Position numbers and translations under genes: made by a program
Part shown: one piece after another, positions 1-11,279 of the stretch
How positions within the stretch are numbered: position 1 is the stretch's first letter
How the letters are laid out: the number at the start of each line of letters is the position of its first letter
The notes under the pieces: generated by a model
What the model was told of the DNA's origin: nothing
The model's database searches: none
The model's input: only the letters and a program-made list of their open reading frames with translations
NCBI RefSeq assembly: GCF_000485595.1
Contig: NW_014578345.1
Location: forward strand, 19,800 to 56,400
Direction of reading: 5' to 3'
Origin: Priapulus caudatus
Lineage: Eukaryota > Priapulida > Priapulimorpha > Priapulimorphida > Priapulidae
Length of the DNA stretch: 36,601 nucleotides

Positions 1-185
1 GGAGGGAAATAAAGGAGAAGGAAGAGATAAATAGATAAAAGAGAGAGAGAGAGAGAGAGACAGTCAAGCAAGAGTGGCGAAACATAGGGAGGGAAGAGGG
101 GGTGGAGAAAGAGAATGAGAGGAAGGGAAAGAGGGGGTGAGAAAAGAGAATGAGAGGAAGGGAAAGAGGTGAGAGAAACGAGAGG
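1..185. repeat. purine-rich (GA/GGGA) low-complexity DNA
   Basis: The stretch is almost entirely G and A, with a GA microsatellite near 43-60 and a roughly 45-bp near-duplicate motif around 85-175. No coding signal is visible. Confidence 0.8.
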
Positions 186-299
186 CGAGAGAGATTCCTT
201 ACCACTATTATCCAGGTGATAGCCTCCTTCATAGAGACACAAGAATGAGGCATCAACCCAGAAAACATCTCTCGAACAGGTACACTATCATCCTCTCGT

Positions 300-1200
300 G
301 TCACTCACGAGTCTAATACTAGATACTACATAACTACTTATCCTAGCAATACTAATCTATCAATCTATATCAACTCATACATAAACTCAAATCATAATAG
401 CATCCTATACATACACTTACTGAACCAATGTCAGTATAAATCTCATCTATCTATGCTAATCATATAAAACAATCAGACATCAATCATAATCGTATCTATC
501 TGCGTAATTAGTCTACATCGTGTATTGCGTTACTATAGCTATTATATATCAAATATAAACACGTGAGTTTTGCCAGACACAGACACAGTGCCCGATTATC
601 TGTGAGTACTATTACCTCTATTCTACTCTATCGCTATGTGTATCTATATGGTGCTATCATAAGCTCTATCTCTCAACATCTGCAGTCTTATCTGTCTTCA
701 AAATCTATGACTAGTATTACTATACTATCTATATATCTAGTCTAATTGGAGCTATATTACTTACATATGCATAGATGCTCTGATTCTAATTCTATATTAA
801 TCATATTCTGTCTACTATACTACCCTGTGCTAAAGTTTAAACTCACTCACTAATCTAATCTTCAGATAGCTATATCTATCTATCATATCTAAATCAGTCA
901 TCATCGTTTACTTCGCGTTATGCTATTTATCTATCTCTCTAAATTCTCACTATAACTCTATACTAATCTTAATGCTTTTATCTATCTAGTGTCATAGCTC
1001 TCGTGAACTGAAGTCTATTCTATCTCTCTGTTCTGCACCTGCACGGATCTAATCTATCTACTCTAATCTGACTGGTATCTATCGTTAAGCTATCTAATCT
1101 TCTCGAGACTGACGCGCATCGATCTATCTTATCTATCAATAACATCACATTCAGCTGTTTTTGTAATTAAGTCTAGTTCTGCTATCTATAATTCGTCCTA
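300..1200. repeat. AT-rich CTAT/ATCT low-complexity stretch
   Basis: Degenerate CTATCTAT-type motifs recur throughout. The short reading frames here are rich in Ser, Ile, Leu and Tyr, as expected of this composition, and resemble no protein I know. The following 1200-2370 is more complex in sequence but also shows no recognisable exon. In particular there is no upstream K2P exon that would encode M1 or the first half of pore 1. Confidence 0.6.
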
Positions 1201-2383
1201 ACGCGTTCTCTACCCGGCCTATGGAGCTAAAGTCTCCACCTTTCGTCATGATCCCTGCTGCCGCTCTATCATGCGCATTCACTCTATTTTGTCAATCATT
1301 CCACTCTGCATGAGCCGCACCAGCGACAACGTAACAGCTGTCCATAGAAGCTCAGACGTAAAGCTTCGAAAACAACATTCTGAGGTGATGCAAGTCGCAG
1401 ATTTAGTAGCTTCGACCCCATGATAAATATGTTTCATAGTAACTAATATGATAAAACGCGATGAGGGCCTGATAATTCCTGCGTCAGTATTCACTCCAAA
1501 TATTGAGACACTCAAAATTCACACCTATCTGACAACCTTGTGCTGACATAGACTACCTGCTCTAGCGCAAGCTACGCTGGTGTCTTCTCGCATACGTTCC
1601 TCCTTTACAGGGACAACACGTAAAAAAGGAACATGTTGATGAATAGTTATGAGACTCACACAGTATTTGATAGAGCACCATGCGAGCAGTTTTATGTTGC
1701 TCTCAGACGTTATCGTTGAAGACATGTGCTAAATATGTGTAATAATAACTTTAAGAGTAGAGCTTTATGCGGCTGAGGCAGCCAACATTCAGAGAGACGT
1801 TGGGAGCCGAAAACGTGGCTGACACGGCACACAAGCTGACTGGTGTGACGCAACATGCGACGATGATAATGAAAAAATCAGAGTCTCGTGTGCTAGGCTT
1901 AATATCTAAAGGCGGGCTTAGGACAGAGCTCTTCGCATACGATTGGTCCAGAATATATTATAAACATTTTAAAAAGGATTGATATACGATAAAATCAGCT
2001 CGAGTACGAGCGAGCGCACCGACAGACCACACTCTTTGCGAGCCGAGTTAACAGTAAACATATTGTCAGTGGCGTCTCGGGAGGAGGCTTCGTAGTAGGG
2101 AGGGAGGGGGGAAGCTAACGGGATTATGATGTGACTTGGTGGTCTTGCGAGAAATGGTTCTCTGGGGTGGAGGGGTGTAGGTATGGTGGATTCGCCTGCG
2201 GCAGTATTAATACTTAGGTGGTTTGTGACAAATCGTTCCGAGCGAGTTAGGTGGTTAGGGGGGAAGTGTGGGGTAGTTTCCTAGGGGGTTAATACTTAGG
2301 TAAGCGAAAATAAGGTTCATCGTCCAGGAGGTGGGAGAGGGCTCGCTCTCTTTCTCTCTCTCCTTTTTGTTCTCCTGATCCTC

Positions 2384-2386
<3 letters not shown>

Positions 2387-2437
<51 letters not shown>
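2387..2437. repeat. (CT)n microsatellite
   Basis: About 25 near-perfect CT units. They lie in the intron just upstream of the 38-bp minisatellite that precedes the K2P exon. Confidence 0.95.
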
Positions 2438-2439
<2 letters not shown>

Positions 2440-2440
<1 letters not shown>

Positions 2441-2610
2441 CACGTTACGTCATCGCACGCCACTGCGCACGCGCGTCTACCGTTACGTCATCGCGCGCAT
2501 TGCGCACGCGTGTCTACCATTACGTCATCGCGCGCCACTGCGCACGCGCGTCTACCATTACGTCATCGCGCGCCACTGCGCACGCGCGTCTACCATTACG
2601 TCATCGTGCG
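2440..2610 (+). repeat. 38-bp minisatellite next to a splice acceptor
   Basis: About 4.5 tandem copies of a 38-bp unit with the core TCTACCATTACGTCATCGCG followed by CGCCACTGCGCACGCG. Copies 3 and 4 are nearly identical; the earlier ones carry a few substitutions. The array ends about 24 bases before the K2P 3' splice site, so it is intronic. Each unit has one TTACGTCA, a CRE-like half-palindrome that also recurs in other arrays of the window. Confidence 0.9.
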
Positions 2611-2614
2611 CTCA

Positions 2615-2634
2615 CGTTCTCTCTTCCGTCGCAG
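2615..2634 (+). other. 3' splice site of the K2P terminal exon
   Basis: A pyrimidine-rich run (CGTTCTCTCTTCCGTC) leads to GCAG ending at 2634. The downstream frame begins in the middle of the first glycine codon of the GYG selectivity filter (phase 1). As I recall, an intron at that position is a widely conserved landmark of animal K2P genes, which supports both the acceptor and the family call. Confidence 0.85.
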
Positions 2635-4400
2635 GGTACGGCAACATCGCGCCGAAGACGGACCTCGGGCGCATCGTCACCATCTTCTACGCTGCCGTCG
2701 GCGTGCCTCTGACGTTACTCTGCCTGGCTAACCTCGGCGACTACATGGCCACGGGTTTCCGGTTCTTCTACAACCGCGTCATCTGCTACACGTGCCGCGC
2801 GCCGCCCGAGCGCTCGCGTCGCCGTCGCTCGACGAAGCGACGTCGGCGGAAGAAGACGGTCGCTCAGCGTTCGCATAGTATCAACGCTGCGGCTGCGGCC
2901 GCTGAGACGTACTTGTGCGACTACGCTGACGCAGCGGTTGACGCTACGGTGCGTCTGCCGCAGAAGGTGACGCGAGCCGATCAGATCGAGAAGCTGATGA
3001 TGGAGGAGGAGGGCGGGCGCGGCGATGCTGCGGCGGGAGGAGGAGGGGGAGAAGGAGGAGGAGGAGGAGGAGGAGGAGAGGGAGGGAGGTCGCGTCCCCG
3101 CCCTCGCCGTCCACTCTTCATGCGCTGTTTCGCGTCGAAGTTCCGCAGAAAAGCGCGAGATAGCGCCACCGCCGCCGGTGGCGGCGGCGACACCTCGCTC
3201 ACCGAGGACGAGCAGAGCGACCGCGAGGTGGTGGCGCCCTCGCGCGTCCGGACGCTGCGCTTCCCGCGCTTCCGGCGGCGACGGAAGGACGCAGTGCCCG
3301 CGAGGCACGGCAAGGCCGACCTCGTGCACGCGAGCGAGGCGACGCCGCTCGCGCTCAGCGACGACAACCCGGCCGACGACACGACCAAGGACGACGACGA
3401 CGTCGCCGCCGACGACGACGCTACTCCGTGCGCCGACCCGCCGTTCGCCGACGACGACGACGACGATGGCAGCGACGACGACGTCGGCGTGCGAAGCGTC
3501 GTCGACGTCGCTCGGCGGGCGGTGACGATACGTAACGTGAACGCAGCCGCCGGCGACAGCGACAGCCGACCGTCGCCCGAGCGCACCCGTGCCAAATACA
3601 GCGCCACCTTGCGGCCGCCCGCGCCGCCCGCAGCGCCTTCTCAGTCGTCGCGGCGGCGCGCCGAGCTGCCTCAGCCTCCCTCCCGCGCCGACGCCTCTCT
3701 CGCAGAGAAGCTAAACGAAGGAGGAGGCGGAGGAGGAGGAGGAGGAGGAGGGGGAGGAGGAGAAGGGAGAGCCGGGGAGAGGCGTGCCTCCCTACGCAGT
3801 AAACACCCGGCGCGCTACAAACTGCTCTACGAGACGGGCCCCGGCGTGCCTCCCCCTCCACCGCCCGACCCCAAGCTACTCCCTCCGCCTCGATACGACG
3901 GCCCTCCCGTGCCTCTCCACCTGCGCCGCCAGGGCCTCCAGAAACACGTCAGCCTTCCCGCGCGAACGCCCTACGGCAACAGCCGCAACAGCGGCGAGGA
4001 AACCGCCGCCGCCGCCGGCGGCAGCTACAAAATCAAAGTGCGCAGCGGCCGGACGACGCAGCGGCAGGACGACGTGCCGATCCTCGTCTCCGTGCTTCTC
4101 CTCGCCGTCTACATCTTCGGCGGCGCCGTGCTCTTCTGGCAGTGGGAGGAGGACTGGAGTCTCATCACGGGCGCCTACTTCACGTTCATCACGCTCAGCA
4201 CGATCGGCTTCGGCGACGTCGTCCCGGGCAACAACTTCTTCAGCGGCACGTCGAGTCAGACGAAGTACATCTGCATCACGCTGTACGTCGTTTTCGGCCT
4301 GTCGCTGATCTCGATGTGCTTCAACCTCATGCAGGCCAACGTCGTCGCCAAGGTGCGTCGGCTCGCGCGCAAGCTCGGCATCATACCCGACGAGGAGTGA
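2635..4400 (+). CDS. two-pore-domain potassium channel (K2P/KCNK family), terminal exon
   Basis: This is the 3' part of a K2P leak potassium channel of the plasma membrane. The frame enters in the selectivity filter (YGNIAPKT, from 2637) and runs into M2 (IVTIFYAAVGVPLTLLCLAN, 2673-2732). A cytoplasmic loop of about 425 residues follows (about 2790-4067). Then come M3 (VPILVSVLLLAVYIFGGAVL, from 4074), the second pore with TIGFGD (4200-4217), M4 (YICITLYVVFGLSLISMCFN) and a short tail ending in TGA at 4398-4400. The order M2, pore 2, M4 and the two filters GYG and GFG are diagnostic of the family. The loop is far longer than in most K2P channels and recalls vertebrate TRESK in being enlarged. 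It has polyglycine, polyaspartate and proline runs, an RRAS phosphosite-like motif and KHVSLP (3942-3959), which resembles a 14-3-3 site. M1 and the first half of pore 1 must lie in exons upstream of the window. The GTG at 2703 is an internal valine codon, not a start. I cannot assign the subfamily with confidence. Confidence 0.92.
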
Positions 4401-4860
4401 CGTCAGGAGAAGTGACGACGTCACGACGACGAATGGACGACGAGGAGTGACGTCGTTGCCGACGACGAGAGTGACGTCGTAGCGAGCGTCGAGTGACCTC
4501 ACGGCCGAGGTCGAATGACGTCAGTGTCAAGGTTGAATGACGTCAGTGTCGAGGTTGAATGACGTCAGTGTCGACGACGACGGCGAGTGACGTCACGAGG
4601 TGTGGATGACGTCATGGCAGCTCACCCGCATGCTGGGCATCAAACATGACGAGGGGTGACGTCATAGCCGACGACGACGACGTGTGACGTCGTGAATAAA
4701 GGCGACGTCACGTCCGGCTCCCCCGGAAGACGGGCATCACAACCAATACGGATTGATGTCAGACAATGACGTCATAGCCGACGAGTAGTGACGTCACGCA
4801 AACTGTGCATCGCACGCGGCGCGTAGTGACGTCATAGTCAACGACGAATGACGTCACGTT
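4401..4860 (+). repeat. TGACGTCA-rich 3' flank with copies of the K2P C-terminal coding end
   Basis: About 16 TGACGT or near-TGACGT motifs occur in 460 bases directly after the stop codon. Three segments align with the last 14 codons of the channel (4359-4400) and keep the frame and a stop: 4618-4659 (QLTRMLGIKHDEG, stop), 4715-4756 (RLPRKTGITTNTD, stop) and 4797-4829 (RKLCIARGA, stop). The native end reads RLARKLGIIPDEE, stop. In each copy CGTCA or TGTCA follows the stop. This is probably the 3' UTR and flank of the channel gene, grown by duplication of its own coding end. Confidence 0.7.
4695..4700 (+). promoter_or_regulatory. candidate polyadenylation signal of the K2P gene
   Basis: A canonical AATAAA lies 295 bases after the stop codon. 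It is the only one I noticed in the proximal 3' flank. The assignment is positional only. Confidence 0.45.
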
Positions 4861-4920
4861 GGCGCGGAGTTCGACGAAGCAACGAAATATACGTTAGCTC
4901 TTACACTGATAACGATAAGT

Positions 4921-5190
4921 GGGTGGGAGAGGAGGAGGAGGAGGAGGAGGAGGATGGAGGAGGGGAGGAGGAGGAGGAGGAGGAGGAGGAGGAAGGGAGG
5001 GAGGAGGAGGAGGAGGGGAGGGAGGAGGAGGAGGAGGGGGGAGGGGAGGAGGAGGGGCAGAGGGAGGAGCGAGGGGGAGGAGAGTGAGGAGCGTGGAGCG
5101 GATGAGGAGGAGGAGGAATGAGGGATGAGGAGGGAGGGGGAGGTGGGGATGAGGTAGGAGGTAGTGAGGATGGCGAGTGGACTTGAGGGG
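4921..5190 (+). repeat. GGA/GGGA purine-rich repeat
   Basis: Nearly uninterrupted GGA triplets with interspersed GGGA. Predicted Glu- or Gly-only reading frames here are composition artefacts. The following 5190-5680 shows no recognisable feature. Confidence 0.9.
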
Positions 5191-5684
5191 AAGGGGGTGG
5201 GAGCAGAATACGGTCTATTTCACGTCACGCGGAAATGAACGAATGCTTTGATTGTCTTAGCACTCGTTTTTTGTGCATTGTAGCGTTTTCGCTATCGCTT
5301 TACGCTCTTTACTCTCAGCGCGTTTCTTTTAATAGTCGACACAGCGCATTTTCTGCGTTATCCCGCGTATCGGGCGGCATCGGGCGCGTATCGAGAGCTA
5401 TCGGGGCCGTGTATTCGATGGCAATCGCCATGGTACTTAATGCTACAAGCAGGTTACGATACATAGTCAAACCATTGTGACATTCGAAGCAGCGGATAAA
5501 TAGTTTATAAAATCATCGAATGGGAGGCAGTGAAGATGGAGAGCGGCGGCGCGGCTAAGAGTTGAGATGCGGCGGCGGCTTTTGATCCGGCGGGATTTTT
5601 AACCGCGCAATGCTTCACGATGGACGCGGTTGACGAGGAGGCAGAACGGATGCGGTTGAACGGTGCGGGTGTATCTCCGTCTGG

Positions 5685-6335
5685 CAACACGCGGAACGCG
5701 CGGGGGGGAATGTAGTGGACACGGGGATGAACGGGAACACGCGGGGAGTGTAACGGGAACCGCGGAAAACACGCGGAATTGTAGCGGACACGCGGGAACG
5801 CGGGAATCACGCGGATGTAGCGGGAAACGCGGGATGAATGTAGCTGGAACGACGCGGGAACTGTAGCGGGAACACGACGCGGAAACACGCGGGAATGTTA
5901 GTGGACCGCCACGCACCGGTATGTAGGGGAACAGCCGGGATGTAGCGGAAACACGCGGGAATGTAGCGGGAACACGCGGGAATGTAGCGGGAACACGCGG
6001 AAACACGCGGGAATGTAGCGGAAACACGCGGAAACACGCGGGAATGTAGCGGCCGAACAGCAGGGACTGTAGCCGGGAACACGCCGGACACGCCGGATAT
6101 GCGGGGAATGTAGCCAGTGAACACGCGGTAAACACGCGGGATGTAGCGCGGAACATCGCGGAAACACGCGGGATGTGCAAAACACGCCGACCGCAGGGAA
6201 TGTAGCGGAACAGCCGGAAACGCGGTAGTGAATGTAGGGAACCGCGGAAAACGCGGGGATGAGCAGAAACGCGGGAACACGCGGGAATGTAGCGGAAACG
6301 CGGAACACGCGGGAATGTAGCGGGAATCTCGCATT
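5685..6335. repeat. about 21-bp minisatellite, indel-rich
   Basis: Roughly 30 degenerate copies of a unit close to GGAATGTAGCGGAAACACGC, with frequent one-base gains and losses. The minus-strand frames made of repeated Phe-Pro-Arg-Val (5505-6365) are translations of this array in three frames and are not a gene. Confidence 0.9.
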
Positions 6336-6339
6336 TACG

Positions 6340-7190
6340 CGTGCGGTAACATGCGGTTGCGGCATATATATCTACACCAGCAGCGAATGAGAGAGAATCT
6401 CTATATTATACCAGAAATCTCTATTATTCACTCCTGTCTATATGAATACTAGTGCAGCCAACCACCCCCGACCACCACCCACATGCCCCACCCTGCTGTC
6501 GTGATTCTAACGCACTAGTATTTCACATCACAGTCACTGCGTGGAGCGAGCGAGGAACGAACATAGCCTTTTCTCCTATAATGTATATATATAATATATG
6601 TATTCTTTTTCTTCATTCTTCATCCAGCCGTAGCTATAGAGCAGAAATTCTAGCCTAGCAACGCGCTGGCTGTTCTGCTGCGCACTTTACGGAACTACAA
6701 ATCCCTCATATATATTTATTTATATATATATATATATATTGAGAGATTTATAGCTGAAAGATGATATGAAGAAAAAGAATATAAGTGGGAGTAGGAGAGC
6801 AGATAGCACGTTAAATTTATTGCAGCGTCTGGCCTAACAAAAGATTGAATCTCCCGATTGGATCGTAGATTAGCTCTTCTAAAGCTAGCTACTACATTTA
6901 CCATAAGCTTATTCCCTCGTGCATGCTCCAGCGGGTGGCGTCGGGAGGCGCTGGGGGGAGGGGGGAAGGCGTTGCCCTGAAGCGAGAATGAAGTGAAGAA
7001 GGTTCGCGTGTTTTCCCGGATGATTCAATTTTCGCTTAAATCATCTGCGCGGGAACTGTTCTCGAGGCAGTGTAGATGTGTCTGATTGATGATCGATACG
7101 ATTATGATCGATACGGATGATGTAAGATAAGAGATGATGAGCAGCCGCAGCAGGAGATGGCTCATGAAACCCTGTGTTCCTCTCTTCGTC
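6340..7190. other. intergenic stretch without recognisable gene
   Basis: Mixed sequence with a short (TA)n run near 6710-6740. I see no exon, RNA gene or transposon signature. Confidence 0.5.
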
Positions 7191-7239
7191 GCCTCGCCCT
7201 GTCTTGCTTTGCACCTTGCTTGTCTATCTTGCACTGTTT

Positions 7240-7283
7240 CTCGTTTTCGTTCTCTCTTCGCTCTCTTCTCTTCTTCTCTTCTT

Positions 7284-7322
<39 letters not shown>

Positions 7323-7360
7323 GCTCTCTCTTCTCTCTCGTTCGCTCGCTCGCTTCTATC

Positions 7361-7391
<31 letters not shown>

Positions 7392-7760
7392 ACTCTCTCT
7401 CTTCTTCTCCGCTCCTCTCTCTCCTTCTATGCTCTTCTCTTTCTCTTTTCTTTCTTCCCTTTGCTTTCCTCTCTTGCTCGCTCGCAGTTTACTCTACGTC
7501 TTGCGTTTTTCTTTCTCCACCGCCCCCCCCCCCCCCCGCCCCCCACCCCCCCCCCCCCCTCTCTCTCTCTTCTCTTTCTTCTTTCTCTGCTCTCTCTCTC
7601 TTCGCTCTCTCTCTCTCGTTTCTCTCTCTCTCGCTCTCTCTTTTTCTCTCGCTTCCTCTCTTTTCTGTCTCGCTCTCTCTCTCTCTTTTCTCTCTCTCTT
7701 TCTCTCTCTCTCGTCATTACCTATCCTCGCGCTCTCTCTCCCATTTTCAGTCTGATCTCT
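7240..7760 (+). repeat. (CT)n-rich polypyrimidine block with poly-C
   Basis: Long interrupted CT/CTTT repeats with a poly-C segment near 7521-7560. Open frames rich in Ser and Leu (+) or Arg and Glu (-) run across it only because the repeat lacks stop codons in those frames. Confidence 0.95.
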
Positions 7761-8224
7761 CTTCACTCCGTCTTTCATTCTCTCTCATCTATCTTGCTCT
7801 TGTGTCTTATCGGCCATCTATTCTCTGTCACTCGGCACTCTCTTCTTCTCTCTCCGCACTTGGGCTTCTCACCCACTCATTCAGCTTACACTTGTAGAAT
7901 TTCGACGCTTGCTACCCTTCTCCGATATCGTGCTCGAAGAAGGATTAAACGGGTTGCATGCAGCGTGACCATACGGCAGTTTGCGCTCGTGCGGGGGGGA
8001 GAGGGAGCGGGGAGGGGGGGAGGGAGGGATGGGGGGGACTAACCCCTGAAACGTAAGAGATTCATTCTATTAGTTATTCGTGAAACGTTGTGTAAGAAAG
8101 AAATCGAGCTGCTTCCTGCCGGCGATTTCGATCACGAGCTTGTTGAGTAGAAGGCCGGGCTGCACGTACCTATGTACGCTAATGAATTGCTTCCGACTAG
8201 CGCACACGTCAATTCGCACCGCCA

Positions 8225-8575
8225 GGACGCTGTCGCACAGCACAACGCCACACCCAACCACACACAACACGCACGCCACACACAACGCACACCCAACACA
8301 CACACACCCCGCACACGCCACCACCACGACACACACCGGGGACACCACACACGCCGCACCGCACGCACGCACGCACAGCACGCACGCTACGCAACCGCAC
8401 GCCACGCACCACACCACACACGACAACACACGCACACACACCGACACACCTACAGCGCGCAACAAACACCACACCCACACACACCACACACACCGTTACG
8501 CACGCACCAACGCACGCACGCACGACGCACGGCGCACGCACGACCACACACACACACACACACGCCCGGTGCTGG
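8225..8575 (+). repeat. CA/CGCA-rich low-complexity block
   Basis: Interrupted ACAC and CGCACG motifs. The reading frames through it are His/Thr or Val/Cys strings and are not credible proteins. Flanking 7800-8220 and 8580-8880 show nothing recognisable. Confidence 0.9.
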
Positions 8576-8899
8576 AGTAAACGCATCGCGCGTCGTGCAT
8601 TACTCCATTATTCGCCTCACACCAACAACCAAGTTAACTACGTTACGTAATGAGAACCAACTACCCGTGCCATCAGTCAGAATCATAGATAAAAAAAATT
8701 TAAAACGGACCCTGTGCGTTCAATCAGAGTTGATTAAGAACCGATTCTCACGTCGTATTGATTAACTATGCCTATAGATTGGATTTACAACGTATACCGA
8801 TGTGACTCGTGCCCTCTGCTTCACGCACAATTAGTTTACATGCCTAGCTATGGCATTTCGGCGTCTAGTTTAACGAGCTGTTATTATCTATTTCTGCGT

Positions 8900-8965
8900 T
8901 ATATATATATATTGGATATATATATAATATATAATATATATATAATATATATATATATTATTTTA
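8900..8965. repeat. (TA)n-rich segment
   Basis: Alternating ATATAT interrupted by TTGGATA and TAATA. Simple repeat. Confidence 0.85.
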
Positions 8966-9109
8966 TATTTTAAGTATATTCGATATGTTTATCTCACATA
9001 ATTGTCTCGATCTAGTATTAATTATGTTAGAATCAATTATATATTAGAACTAAAATTATTTTACGCTTTCCGTATCTGCGTTAGAACCGCTATTATACGA
9101 ATCGAGCTT

Positions 9110-9790
9110 AAATGATCTGGGGGAAGAAGGGGGAGGTGGGGAGGCATGAGGAGGGGAGGAGGGAGGAAGAGAGGAGGAAGGGGAAGATGGAGGGAGGGCA
9201 GTAGGCGCGCTCTCCGCTAGCCCTCTATTTCCCGGTTTGTTTCGGCTACCGTCGTTATTCTCGTCACCTCGTCTGTGTCGGTCGGTCCGTCACCGCCGCT
9301 TGCGTCGGCATCCGCACGCACCTCTCTAATTTCGCCCACGTGGCGATGAGTAACTTAGCGCGGACGTACACTGCGATATTTTTTGCGATTCGGCTTTTCC
9401 GCCGAGGCCCCGGTTCCCGTCCCGCCACACGTTATGTTCGAATTTGCCTCTGCTCGTACCGTTCCGTGAACCCGTCACGTCAAGACCCTTCATCTGGCGA
9501 CAGAGTGACGAGACACGGCCGGTACGGCCGAGCGGCGGCAGGAGGCGGAATTAGGGGCAATGCTTCGATGCGACGCCAGCGCGCCACTTCTCGCGCGGCC
9601 ACAATTTCCCGACCTGTCCGGACAGACGACACCGTATGAGCTCTGATGACGATACATGGCCGCCTGCACGAAACGGAACGGATCTTAATATGGTGCGAAT
9701 GACCGCGAGATTTCCTGCACGGACATGCCCCCGTGCACGTCACTGTCCCAGTCGCACCATTGTTAGGCTCGCCGCTGCAGGAATGCTAGC
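9110..9790. other. GA-rich block followed by intergenic DNA
   Basis: 9115-9200 is purine-rich GGAGG repeat. 9200-9790 is more complex and GC-richer, with a 99-codon + frame (9340-9639) that resembles no family I know and has no splice or codon support. I do not call a gene. Confidence 0.5.
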
Positions 9791-9799
9791 AACTATAAG

Positions 9800-10305
9800 A
9801 AGCTTTCTCTCTCTCGTCTTCTCCCTCTCGTCTCTCTCTCTCTGCTCTCTCTCTCTTCCCTCTTCTCTCTACTCTCCTTTGTCTCTCTGCTCTCTCTCTT
9901 GTCTCTCGCTGCCTCATCTCTCCTCTCGTCTCTCTCTTCTCTCCTCTCGTTCTCTCCTCTCCCTTCCTTTACTCTCTCTCTCTTTGTGCCGGCCCGGATG
10001 AGTGGCTCTCTCTTCTCCTCTCGTCCACTCTGTCCTCTCAGCATCGTTCTCTTCTCATCTCTCTCTCTGTCATCTCTCTCTTTGCCTCTGTCTCGTGCTC
10101 TCTTTCCTCATCTCTCTCATCTTCTTCTTCTCTTTCTCTCTGGCCTGCCTCTGTGTCTTCTTCGGCTGCGTCTTTTCTCGCTGTCCACTTTTCTTTTTCT
10201 CTTTCTTTCTTTCTCTTGCTCTCTCTCTCCTTCTCTCTCACTTCCTGTCGTCTCGGTCGCTCCCTCTCCCTTCCCTCTCTTCCCTGTCTTTCTCCCTCTC
10301 AACGT
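9800..10305 (+). repeat. (CT)n-rich polypyrimidine block
   Basis: Interrupted TCTC repeats over about 500 bases. Associated Ser/Leu and Arg/Glu frames are composition artefacts. Confidence 0.95.
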
Positions 10306-10507
10306 TTTAGCGCCGGGGTGCATGATATCTAGCTAGTCTACATTCACACGCAGATACGGGAAAGTATCGCCGCTCGACACACAAACAGTTCTCGCATGTG
10401 AAGGAATAAGGGAGTGACCTTAGCTTCCCTACCCCGAAACGTCCTGGGCCAAAATAATAATGCCGTCGTCGCCCGCGATAGCAGTCCGTGTCGGTTGGCA
10501 GCGCTAT

Positions 10508-10566
10508 GACGTCACGTCGAATGGTCGCGCAATCGATGACGTCATATCGGATACGGTGACGTAATT
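10508..10566 (+). other. cluster of three CRE-like ACGTCA/TGACGT motifs
   Basis: ATGACGTCACG, ATGACGTCATA and GTGACGTAATTA occur within about 60 bases. Two are perfect TGACGTCA octamers. No gene is evident next to them. Confidence 0.5.
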
Positions 10567-10727
10567 AGCTCACGCGCACTCGCAGAGGAATTCGATCATC
10601 TTTTTTTTTACTTTAAGAATTCCCGCGCGAAACTCAAGTCGGCATGTGAATTAGTACCCCCCCCCACCCCCGCTTCGCCCGCCTTCCACAGGTGTGAGCG
10701 TCAAGAATGATAGAATATGGGATTAAA

Positions 10728-10880
10728 AAAGGGCGACGTTGCGTTTGAAAACGGGCGACGTCGTGTTGGAAAAAGGGCGACGTCGTGTTGGAAAAATGGC
10801 GACGTCGTGTTTGAAAAATGGCGACGTCGCGTTTGACAAGGGCGACGTCGCGTTTGACAAGGGCGACGTCGTGGTTGAGG
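10728..10880 (+). repeat. 21-22-bp minisatellite with GACGTCG core
   Basis: Seven tandem copies of a unit close to GGGCGACGTCGTGTTGGAAA. Copies differ at a few positions (TGTTGG, CGTTTGA). The minus-strand frame through it is a repeat artefact. Confidence 0.92.
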
Positions 10881-11068
10881 AAGGAATAAAAAACACGACG
10901 CGACGGCAATTATGGAACAGAAATTTGCGATGTCGTGCGCGACGTATACAGGTAGGTATACGATAGGTAGACAGGTAGATAGATAGATAGTTATGAGCGC
11001 GTTCGTAAGAAAAGCGAGTATGTTTGATAATGTAATGCCTTTCTACGGCTTTGGTACAACGTAAGTGG

Positions 11069-11070
<2 letters not shown>

Positions 11071-11144
<74 letters not shown>

Positions 11145-11193
11145 TCAAATAAAGGGTGCCCATACGCACACACACACACACACACACACACAC
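11071..11193 (+). repeat. (AC)n microsatellites
   Basis: A perfect AC run of 73 bases (11071-11143), then a short unique spacer and a second run at about 11166-11192. A GC dinucleotide run follows near 11256-11270. Confidence 0.97.
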
Positions 11194-11279
11194 GGAGCGC
11201 GAAACAGCACAAAAGAACGCAAAAAGTATCAATTCAAATGAAATAAACATTCAGGTGCGCGCGCGCGCGCCAGAGTGCA

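Noticed and set aside
2715-3607. Long minus-strand frames opposite the K2P exon
   Set aside because: They are shadows of the GC-rich K2P coding frame. The + frame has clear pore and membrane segments; these have none.
5505-6365. Minus-strand frames with repeated Phe-Pro-Arg-Val-type motifs
   Set aside because: They are the 21-bp minisatellite read in three frames, with no start context or flanking homology.
7134-8042. 302-codon + frame (and overlapping frames on both strands)
   Set aside because: It is a translation of a CT-rich simple repeat: Ser/Leu/Phe only, with no domain and no splice support.
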